DNA from: PVC group bacterium
GTDB lineage: Bacteria; Verrucomicrobiota; Kiritimatiellia; CAIKKV01; PXCX01
DNA length: 6,465 nucleotides
Direction of reading: 5' to 3'
Assembly (NCBI GenBank): GCA_003567575.1
Contig: PWZG01000559.1
Location: forward strand, 1-6,465
Below, piece by piece: positions 1 to 5,854 of this stretch; the first letter of the stretch is position 1, and every line of letters begins with the position of its first letter. Under the pieces are notes generated by a model. It ran no database searches. It saw only the letters and a program-made list of their open reading frames with translations, and had not been told where the DNA came from. The position numbers and the translations under genes are program-made.

Positions 1-1836
1 CCGTTTGAAGCCGAGATCGTCGTCGTGCGCCATACGCCGGATCAAGAGGCCCAGACCGAAACGATCCGTATCGACATCGAAAGCTTGGATTTACTCCCCG
101 ATACAGCGACGCGAATCCCGCTCGATATCGACCTCGATCTGACGGCGGGGATGACCCTGCATGTGAATCTCAGTCTTCGGACGCCTTCACTGGTTGACGT
201 ATTGTCAAGCGACGGCAGCGTCGGTCCGCCGCTGACGGCGGTCCGCCGTTTCGTGACGCCCGGCGATTGCGAAAACACGCGACGCGAACTTGAAGAGCGG
301 CAAGCGCGTCTGGCCGCCTGTCGCGAGCGTTGCGATGCGCTGGCGCAACGGCTGGAAGAGGCGCGCCAAGAACGCGACGGACTGGAAGCGATGCGCGACG
401 CCGTGATCGCCGAGCGCGATGCCGTCCAGACACAGAAGGATCATATTCAAGCCGAATACGATACGCTTTTCGGTCGATTATCGCGCTATCTAAACTCTTA
501 CGGAATGACGCTGGTGGCCTATCCGGTCGGAACTTCGGCGTATGAAGCGATGGGCAGCCATCGTAATTTTATCGGGAGGTATCGACTTGGCGCGGACCAG
601 GGCCTCGGCATCGCGTTCGACAGTCTGGGGGGGCTAAGTAACGCCACCCGTTGGTACGACCATTTCGGCCCCCCTACGTTCGGCCACAATATGAGCAAAC
701 TGCGCCTGTGGTTACGTGAGATCGTCGAACACCAGGAACAAATCGACGAATTGAATGCTGAAGTCGCATTCTGGCAGGAGAAGATTGGCGAAGTTGACGC
801 CGTCATCGCGGACCTCGAGGCCGAACTCGCCGATTGTCTGGATCAGTGCGATGCCCTCCAACAGGAAATCGACAACCTGGTTGCGGCGCATGGCGAATGC
901 ATCGAACAATTGGAACGTCAGCGCCGTGCGCAGGACAAGATAGACGGGGCCGCCGGCGATGGCGAGCGAGCCGAAAAAGATCGCCAGCGTCTCAAAGAAA
1001 ACGCCGATCGCGCCGACGATTTCATCGATGAGCGAGCCGGTTCGCCTTCTGAAGCGCAGCCCAACCGTGACGACGTTCAGGATGGCCGTAACCACGGTCA
1101 TGATGCCGAAGATGAAATCAACGCGGGTCGCGCCAAACTGGCTGAAGCGCGCGCCAAACTGGCCGACGGCCTGACCGAGGAAGCCGAGCTGCTGGTGGAA
1201 CAGGCGCGTGAACACTTCGATGAGGCGCGTGACCGGATACGCAACGGTAATCGGTCGGTGAACGGAGGCCTTTCCGGCGCAGGCCGGCGACGCCGAAAAG
1301 TCTGTGAACATGGCGAGATCCGCACGGGTTTCACCGCGACACACTCGGTTTGGACCAACATCGAGGATTTTCACATTACGCCCCAAAGTTCCACCCCCGA
1401 GAAATGGGGGCGCCAGCTTAAGAACAAGGACAACATTCTCCAGGGACTCCGCGACCTAATGCGGGTGGTCGGGTATCTTGGCAAGCTTCAGGATGCCACG
1501 GGTGTCAGCTTGCCGCTGGGCGGCGCCAGCGTATCCGATCCCGTCGAGCTTGCCGAGAGCATTGTGGATGCCTATATCGAGTTTTTCAGGCAAGCCTTCC
1601 CGATGACGGTTTGGATCGATGTCAGTGGATATACGGCGTGGAGCCGCGTCGATTGGTTATGTGTTTATGGACGCTGGGAATCCGAAAGGCACACCGGACG
1701 CTACGATGGCACGATAACCGGCCGTTTGGAAGTCGGCACGATCTGGGGCGGCGATCGCGAATCCCGTCAAAAACAACTTCAATCGATTTTAACCGGTTTC
1801 ATGCGACAAAACAATATCGCGCCCCCGGATTCCTGA
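1..1836 (+). CDS. Partial secreted-type coiled-coil protein of unknown function (5' end outside window)
   Basis: The reading frame is open from base 1, so the true start lies upstream; a GTG at 25 is in frame but has no convincing ribosome binding site. Residues here are counted from that GTG. Residues 1-78 look like beta-strand repeats (alternating I/D/L runs such as IPLDIDLDL), perhaps the end of a larger surface protein. Residues 82-155 and 223-300 are long amphipathic helices. The second has an almost unbroken heptad core (L226, W229, I233, I240, L243, V247, W250, I254, V257, I261, L264, L268). Between them lies a Gly/aromatic-rich segment (156-222). Six cysteines (82, 99, 103, 271, 275, 292) sit in mirror order in the two helices. 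Residues 301-410 are highly charged and include another helical stretch (366-405). RRRRK at 421-425 leads into a C-terminal domain (426-603), Trp-rich and probably beta-stranded near 527-576, with C427 and C546. Paired cysteines suggest export, but no signal peptide is visible because the start is missing. I do not recognise the family. A second probable exported protein follows after 43 bp. Confidence 0.85.
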   Translation, partial: PFEAEIVVVRHTPDQEAQTETIRIDIESLDLLPDTATRIPLDIDLDLTAGMTLHVNLSLRTPSLVDVLSSDGSVGPPLTAVRRFVTPGDCENTRRELEERQARLAACRERCDALAQRLEEARQERDGLEAMRDAVIAERDAVQTQKDHIQAEYDTLFGRLSRYLNSYGMTLVAYPVGTSAYEAMGSHRNFIGRYRLGADQGLGIAFDSLGGLSNATRWYDHFGPPTFGHNMSKLRLWLREIVEHQEQIDELNAEVAFWQEKIGEVDAVIADLEAELADCLDQCDALQQEIDNLVAAHGECIEQLERQRRAQDKIDGAAGDGERAEKDRQRLKENADRADDFIDERAGSPSEAQPNRDDVQDGRNHGHDAEDEINAGRAKLAEARAKLADGLTEEAELLVEQAREHFDEARDRIRNGNRSVNGGLSGAGRRRRKVCEHGEIRTGFTATHSVWTNIEDFHITPQSSTPEKWGRQLKNKDNILQGLRDLMRVVGYLGKLQDATGVSLPLGGASVSDPVELAESIVDAYIEFFRQAFPMTVWIDVSGYTAWSRVDWLCVYGRWESERHTGRYDGTITGRLEVGTIWGGDRESRQKQLQSILTGFMRQNNIAPPDS

Positions 1837-1837
1837 T

Positions 1838-1849
1838 CGCCTTAAGGCG
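1838..1849. other. 12-bp perfect palindrome after the first gene
   Basis: CGCCTTAAGGCG begins one base after the TGA stop. As RNA it could form only a 4-bp GC stem with a TTAA loop and has no T-run after it, so it is unlikely to be an intrinsic terminator. It could be a protein site or chance. The palindrome is certain; any function is not. Confidence 0.3.
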
Positions 1850-1866
1850 GGGTGATGTCTGTAAAC

Positions 1867-1872
1867 GAGGAG
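1867..1872 (+). promoter_or_regulatory. Ribosome binding site for the cohesin-like gene
   Basis: GAGGAG lies 7 nt before the GTG at 1880 and is a strong Shine-Dalgarno match at good spacing. It is the main reason for choosing GTG 1880 over the internal ATG at 2039, which has no comparable site. An in-frame TAA at 1862-1864 rules out any start further upstream. Confidence 0.7.
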
Positions 1873-1879
1873 TGCCAAG

Positions 1880-3103
1880 GTGAAGCGTTACAGGGTCATA
1901 AAAGAGCGTACAACGATTACGGACGACTATTACGTTTTACGAGAGCAGGGCTCCCAAACGTTATCCGGGATCGTAGCCGGACACGATGTCCCACCGGTTG
2001 TACGCGGCAGCGCCTCGATCGGACGCAGCCGCTTACGCATGCCCCGGCTGCATACCTATATGGGTGCGTTGTTTCTGCTCGGATCGACCCTCGTGGCTGC
2101 CGGCGGCAGCGCGCCGGTGGTAGAACTTTCGGTCGACAGCGTCCGGGTTGGCGCCGATCAGGAAGCCGTCGTTTCGATACGGGCGCTTCCGCCGGACGGC
2201 ATCGCGGCGGCGACCTTAACCTTGGCGTTCGATACGGACGCCCTCGAAGTCGTGGGTTGGGAAACACCGTTGTTTCCGTCGTTTGTCGAACAATTCGCCG
2301 AAATCGATGACGAACCGTTTTTCGGCGACACCATCGAATACCAGGGCGAAGTATATGAACGTCCTGCCGCGCTGCGTATCTTGGATGGCGTAGGTCTGCG
2401 CATGGCCGGCGTTCGCCTGGTGCCCGCCGGTCCGAACGAGAATCGGCTTCTCGATGTACATTTTCGTCTGAAGCCCGGCGCGCAACCGGGATTCTATCCG
2501 CTCGATATCGAACCAACCGTTTTGACGTCGGGCGATGCAGGTTACCCTGCAACCGGCGCTTCGCTCGATGCGCTTTTGGCTTGGATCCCGCCGACTCCGA
2601 ACACGCCGGATGCGGATTATCCATCTGTATTGACGGCCGACGGTCTGACGGACGCGGCGCCCCGCGGATGGTTAAGCTTTACGTTGCTCTTTTCCGATGA
2701 ATCGGGAAACCAACTCGATGACGCCTGGGAACTCCGCTATTTTGGCGCAACCGGTCTGACCGGTCCACTGGATGACTGGGACCACGACGGATTGATCAAT
2801 CTTCTCGAGTATTTCCACGGCGGCGATCCAACCGTCCGATCGAGCATTCCCCAGATGCATCCCGTAAAGACCGCGGATGACCGCCTATTGATCCGGTTCC
2901 CGATCGCACCGACCGTCATGATATTCGAGGTCGAAACCTCGACCGATCTCAAAAGCTGGACGCCGTTACCATCGGATACGGTGACCATGACCCTGCGCCC
3001 CGATCTCGGTCAAACCGACACCTGGACCATGCTGGAAGTCTCGGTACCGATCCCGGAAAACGCTTTTCACGGGCATTTCAGACTACGGATCGGTTATCCT
3101 TGA
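1880..3103 (+). CDS. Exported protein with cohesin-like domain and EF-hand-type calcium loop
   Basis: This 407-aa product has a hydrophobic segment at about residues 61-75 (GALFLLGSTLVAA) preceded by Arg-rich sequence and followed by AGGSAP, which reads as a signal peptide or membrane anchor. It sits behind an unusually long N-terminal stretch of about 55 residues. Residues 79-212 resemble a cohesin/carbohydrate-binding-type beta sandwich: VELSVDSVRVGADQEAVVSI, then a TLTLAFDTDALEVVGW strand pair typical of cohesin modules. Residues 281-317 hold WELRYFG followed by a full EF-hand loop, D299-W-D301-H-D303-G304-L-I306-N-L-L-E310, with ligands at loop positions 1, 3, 5 and 12. The last 75 residues are another beta domain containing VETSTDLKSW, a wording common at the C-terminus of secreted proteins of Verrucomicrobiota and relatives. 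The product is therefore probably an extracytoplasmic adhesion or scaffold protein; partner and substrate are unknown. No catalytic motif is seen. It probably shares a transcript with the preceding gene. An alternative start at ATG 2039 would give a 354-aa protein with a normal signal peptide. Confidence 0.85.
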   Translation: MKRYRVIKERTTITDDYYVLREQGSQTLSGIVAGHDVPPVVRGSASIGRSRLRMPRLHTYMGALFLLGSTLVAAGGSAPVVELSVDSVRVGADQEAVVSIRALPPDGIAAATLTLAFDTDALEVVGWETPLFPSFVEQFAEIDDEPFFGDTIEYQGEVYERPAALRILDGVGLRMAGVRLVPAGPNENRLLDVHFRLKPGAQPGFYPLDIEPTVLTSGDAGYPATGASLDALLAWIPPTPNTPDADYPSVLTADGLTDAAPRGWLSFTLLFSDESGNQLDDAWELRYFGATGLTGPLDDWDHDGLINLLEYFHGGDPTVRSSIPQMHPVKTADDRLLIRFPIAPTVMIFEVETSTDLKSWTPLPSDTVTMTLRPDLGQTDTWTMLEVSVPIPENAFHGHFRLRIGYP

Positions 3104-3134
3104 TAGCGTGTTATCCTTGATAGCGTGGTTATCC
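3093..3134. repeat. 17-bp tandem duplication over a stop codon
   Basis: GTTATCCTTGATAGCGT occurs at 3093-3109 and again, directly adjacent and identical, at 3110-3126. A partial third copy, GTTATCC, follows at 3128-3134. The first copy contains the last codons and the TGA (3101-3103) of the cohesin-like gene, so the second copy is non-coding. It looks like a replication-slippage duplication. Confidence 0.85.
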
Positions 3135-3227
3135 GACGGCAAACGTAACCATCGATGATCCCGGCTTGCTCGCGGTGCCCGGCGATCGACACGCCACAAT
3201 TGCTTGCCATCCCTGCGCAGCTTTATA

Positions 3228-3256
3228 TTGACAAGAACTTTCTGCTCTGTCACAAT
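3228..3256 (+). promoter_or_regulatory. Predicted sigma-70-type promoter for the zinc-finger-bioB-bioF operon
   Basis: A perfect -35 hexamer TTGACA (3228-3233) is followed after exactly 17 bp by CACAAT (3251-3256), a 4/6 match to TATAAT. The surrounding DNA is more AT-rich than the genes. It lies in the only sizeable non-coding gap and points toward the operon. A start near 3263 would give a leader of about 76 nt. I looked for a BirA-type biotin operator (inverted TTGTAAACC-like arms) across it and saw none, so control by biotin is not evident from the sequence. Confidence 0.55.
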
Positions 3257-3271
3257 ACCTTCTGTTTGTTG

Positions 3272-3287
3272 CGTTGCGGAGGCAACG
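3272..3287 (+). other. Short hairpin in the predicted leader, with GGAGG at its loop
   Basis: CGTTGC (3272-3277) and GCAACG (3282-3287) form a perfect 6-bp stem closing a GGAG loop. The loop and first stem base spell the Shine-Dalgarno sequence GGAGG (3278-3282), yet no start codon lies at a suitable distance behind it. Only three T residues follow the stem, so it is a poor terminator. A role in mRNA stability or translation is possible but unsupported. The rest of the 3104-3338 gap shows nothing else I can support. Confidence 0.35.
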
Positions 3288-3338
3288 TTTCCGTTCCGTC
3301 ATCCGCAAACGGCAAATCAATGAAAACCAGCATGTTTT

Positions 3339-4889
3339 ATGAGTGACTCACAAGACAAACCGCGAGACAATCTTCCGTTTGAAGCTTTAGATTTGGCGCC
3401 GTCCTGGGCACAGGGACCGCGTACACCAACGCACACCACCGATGAGGCGACCCGGCATGCGCCCGATGCCCGTTCACGTTCCGGCCGTCGACCCTCCGCC
3501 ACCTCGCGGCGGCCGACGGGAGACGGGCCTCGAAACAGTGATCCTCGACGCACCGGACCAAGACAAGACACGCAATCAACACCACATAACCGTTATCGCG
3601 ACCAACGGCTATCGGGATCGCCGTCCGATGTGTCCGTACTGCCGATTACAGTGCATTTCATTCCGGCACGCCACGGCATGGAAACACTGGCGCGACGGTT
3701 TGCCGAAAGCCGGCGCGCATTTCCGCTTGGTAAACTGACCGCCTTGTTTCTTGACCGCCTCGAATCACTGGTGGTTCGACTGTCGCCCGATACGCAATCG
3801 CTTAACGCCGAGGAACAGGCATTGCCACTGTTCCAATGCCGTTTATGCCGCACGGTATATCTCGACAAGGAGCGCTTGATTCAGCATGTACTGACACAGC
3901 ATCTGGACCGTTTCTATCGATTGATCGAAACCGAAATCGAAGCGCCGAACGGTGCTTTTGCTTGTGTTGCACGCTGCGGCATGTCCGGCGAGTTGATTGG
4001 GCCACCCAATTATCACGGGTATCATGAACGATTAACCGCTTTGCACCGGGAACGATTCTCGCATATTTCATTCGATGCCTACCGGACGAAACTGGATATG
4101 AGCCGCGATCCTGATGTGATTGAAGCATGGAAGGAATCGATGCGCAAGCAGACATTCTATTATCCCGTCAATGCCGCCGAAAAACCGGCGGCAACGCCTG
4201 AAGCGGTTCCTGACAAGAATTCAGATGCGGATGTAGATATGGATGCGGATACGAATGCGAAACCGGACTCGGATTTGCCTGGGAATACGGATGCGGAACC
4301 GGCAAACGACAGGGAGAAAGGGCTGGCCGGTTTTAACGAAGTCAAACAGCATTTTTTGCGTCACGGCTACACCGATGCCGTACACGAGTGTGTTTCCTGC
4401 GTCATACCGGGCGCCGTCGCGCGACAGATTGAAGACGAAAAGTTGCGACGCTGGATCGAAACCGCATGGCGACGCGAGTCGCGTTCCATCATGCGTACGG
4501 CAATCACCGTCCGCGGCATTTTCCGGTCGCTGGGCTTTACCGCGTTCAAGACCTCCGATCAACGCGCGTTTATGACCGCCGTTATCCCCCATCCGCTGCA
4601 GGATAAGGCAACGGTCGACACGATCACGCGTATGTTGGACTTTGTGGACAACAATCCCGGCTGTACACGCGTCGCGTTGTGGGAACATCTGGGACTGGAA
4701 GGCGACGAAACCGCCGGATCAACCGAAGCGCGCCATTTCCATTGGCTGGTCGACAAGGGGCACCTGATTTTTTTTCATGACGGAACCTTAACACTACCCC
4801 GGCACCTGCACGCCATTCGGGCGCCGACCGCGTCTAAAAAACATCCCCGCAAAAAGTCCGGGCCGCCAAAGAAGAAATCGAACAGTTAA
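3339..4889 (+). CDS. Uncharacterised protein with C2H2 zinc sites and winged-helix-like C-terminus
   Basis: This 516-aa product begins with a short possibly conserved motif (NLPFEALDLAPSWA, 11-24), followed by an Arg/Pro/Ser/Thr-rich disordered stretch (about 25-98). Residues 167-188 fit a classical Cys2His2 zinc finger: C167-x2-C170-x12-H183-x4-H188. A second set follows at C209-x3-C213-x12-H226-x2-H229. A further Cys pair (C351-x2-C354, near H342 and H349) could bind metal. Residues 292-325 form an acidic Asp/Asn linker. Residues 424-487 look like a winged helix: helix, NPG turn, WEHLGL helix, EARHFHWLVDKG helix, then the HLIFFHDGTLTLP wing. The tail is Lys-rich (KKHPRKK, KKK). Together these suggest a cytoplasmic nucleic-acid-binding protein; the target is unknown, and I cannot name the family. 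The stop codon overlaps the bioB start (TAATG), which implies translational coupling. The ATG at 3339 lacks a good ribosome binding site, but it is the first possible start behind the promoter and precedes the apparent N-terminal motif. Confidence 0.85.
   Translation: MSDSQDKPRDNLPFEALDLAPSWAQGPRTPTHTTDEATRHAPDARSRSGRRPSATSRRPTGDGPRNSDPRRTGPRQDTQSTPHNRYRDQRLSGSPSDVSVLPITVHFIPARHGMETLARRFAESRRAFPLGKLTALFLDRLESLVVRLSPDTQSLNAEEQALPLFQCRLCRTVYLDKERLIQHVLTQHLDRFYRLIETEIEAPNGAFACVARCGMSGELIGPPNYHGYHERLTALHRERFSHISFDAYRTKLDMSRDPDVIEAWKESMRKQTFYYPVNAAEKPAATPEAVPDKNSDADVDMDADTNAKPDSDLPGNTDAEPANDREKGLAGFNEVKQHFLRHGYTDAVHECVSCVIPGAVARQIEDEKLRRWIETAWRRESRSIMRTAITVRGIFRSLGFTAFKTSDQRAFMTAVIPHPLQDKATVDTITRMLDFVDNNPGCTRVALWEHLGLEGDETAGSTEARHFHWLVDKGHLIFFHDGTLTLPRHLHAIRAPTASKKHPRKKSGPPKKKSNS
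4224..4297. repeat. Low-complexity GATGCGGA repeats encoding an acidic linker
   Basis: The octamer GATGCGGA occurs exactly three times, at 4224-4231, 4242-4249 and 4290-4297, among degenerate GAT/GCG/AAT triplets. It encodes the Asp-rich linker (DADVDMDADTNA and following) between the zinc-site half and the C-terminal half of the protein. Slippage-type expansion of a flexible linker is the simple explanation. Confidence 0.6.
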
Positions 4890-5854
4890 TGGATTGGCAT
4901 CGGTTACGGAATAATTTGGATTTATCGAAGTCGATCGATGATGACGCGGCGCTTGACGTGCTGCGTACGCCTGCCGCCCAAATCCCGGAAATGCTGGCGG
5001 CGGCCAGCAGTGTACGAGCCCGTCATTTCGGCCGGCGTATCAGCGCCTGCGCAATTGTCAACGCACGCAGTGGCGCCTGCGGCGAAGATTGCGCCTTCTG
5101 CGCGCAATCCGCCCGACACAAAACCGGCGCTGCCGTATATCCGTTGCTCGACGACGAACGCCTGCTCGCATCCTACCGCAAGGCAACAAAGCACCCGATC
5201 CAGCATTTCGGCATCGTCACCAGCGGCGATGCGCTGGATCCGGCAGAGACACAACGCCTGGCTGCGCTGACCCGGGCGACCGGCGAAATCAATCACGTTC
5301 ACTGGTGCGCGTCGCTGGGTTCGCTGGCGCCGGCGGAATTGAAACAACTGCGTGACGCCGGCGTACGGCGGTATCATCACAACATCGAAACGGCGCCCGA
5401 TCATTTCCCGAAAATATGTTCGACGCATTCATTCACGGAACGTTTGCACACGGTCCGCGCCGCCCGCGCTGCCGGTCTGGAGGTATGTTGCGGCGGAATT
5501 CTGGGTATGGGCGAAACACCTGAGCAACGTGTCGCCATGGCAAGAATCCTGTCGGCGGAACAAGTCGATGCCATCCCATTGAATTTTCTGGTACCGGTTC
5601 CCGGCACACGTCTGGAAAACATGCAACCCATGTCGCCACTGGACATTCTACGTACTTTGGCCATGTTCCGTATGGTCTGTCCCACTGCCGAAATCAAAGT
5701 CTGCGCGGGACGACTGCTGTTGCGCGATTTGCAATCGATGGTCTTTTATGCCGGCGCCACCGGTATCATGATCGGCGATTTACTGACCGTTGCCGGTCGC
5801 GATCCGGCGACCGATTTACAGATGTTACGCGATCTCGAGGTCATTGATGAATGA
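4889..5854 (+). CDS. bioB: Biotin synthase, probable Type II (obligate-anaerobe form)
   Basis: This radical SAM enzyme inserts sulfur into dethiobiotin to give biotin, the last step of the pathway, in the cytoplasm. The radical SAM cluster motif is C64-GED-C68-AF-C71, followed by AQSARHKTG as in the BioB family. Other family blocks are NIETAP (165-170), GGILGMGET (202-210), the IPLNFLVPVPGT stretch (229-240) and AGR (273-275). At 321 aa it is near the family size but lacks the C-terminal extension of the 346-aa E. coli enzyme. The E. coli [2Fe-2S] ligands map as follows: Cys128 is C140, Cys188 is C200 and Arg260 is R275, but Cys97 is replaced by G108 (HFGIVTSG against RFCMGAA). Extra cysteines occur at C177 (FPKICSTH), C201 and C272. 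This pattern matches the Type II BioB described in obligate anaerobes, which carry an auxiliary [4Fe-5S] cluster. Loss of activity is the less likely alternative, since everything else is intact. Its ATG overlaps the preceding stop by 1 nt, with only a weak AAGAAG upstream, so translation is probably coupled. Confidence 0.96.
   Translation: MDWHRLRNNLDLSKSIDDDAALDVLRTPAAQIPEMLAAASSVRARHFGRRISACAIVNARSGACGEDCAFCAQSARHKTGAAVYPLLDDERLLASYRKATKHPIQHFGIVTSGDALDPAETQRLAALTRATGEINHVHWCASLGSLAPAELKQLRDAGVRRYHHNIETAPDHFPKICSTHSFTERLHTVRAARAAGLEVCCGGILGMGETPEQRVAMARILSAEQVDAIPLNFLVPVPGTRLENMQPMSPLDILRTLAMFRMVCPTAEIKVCAGRLLLRDLQSMVFYAGATGIMIGDLLTVAGRDPATDLQMLRDLEVIDE
5837..5840 (+). promoter_or_regulatory. 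Ribosome binding site for bioF
   Basis: GAGG inside the end of bioB lies 6 nt before the ATG at 5847. It fixes the bioF start within the bioB coding region and supports an 8-nt gene overlap rather than a later start. Confidence 0.6.

Noticed and set aside
1129..1163. Repeat of CGCGCCAAACTGGC spaced by 21 bp
   Set aside because: It encodes the repeated RAKLAEA/RAKLADG heptads of a helix, so it is explained by the protein sequence and is not an independent element.
712..1386. A 224-codon open frame on the minus strand with hydrophobic, membrane-like sequence
   Set aside because: It is the mirror of the charged coiled-coil gene: Glu/Asp/Lys codons read as Phe/Leu/Val in antisense. It has no ribosome binding site and no recognisable family, while the plus-strand frame has clear heptads.
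1852..2310. A 152-codon plus-strand frame starting upstream of GTG 1880
   Set aside because: Arg-rich, no domain, and out of frame with the gene that has the signal segment, cohesin-like and EF-hand features. The GAGGAG site is placed for GTG 1880, not for this ATG.
1917..2624. A 235-codon minus-strand frame opposite the cohesin-like gene
   Set aside because: Its product is dominated by Arg, Pro and Ser, as expected from antisense reading of GC-rich coding DNA. No start signal or domain is visible.
3126..3151. Inverted repeat TGGTTA/TAACCA as a terminator for the cohesin-like gene
   Set aside because: The 6-bp stem has a 14-nt loop and is followed by mixed sequence with no T-run, so it does not look like an intrinsic terminator.
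3200..3338. A BirA or other biotin-repressor operator near the operon promoter
   Set aside because: No pair of TTGTAAACC/GGTTTACAA-like arms or other recognised biotin box could be found by eye.
3155..3346. A 63-codon frame through the intergenic gap
   Set aside because: It has no ribosome binding site, contains the predicted promoter, and resembles no known small protein. Only its last few codons are noted as a possible leader peptide.
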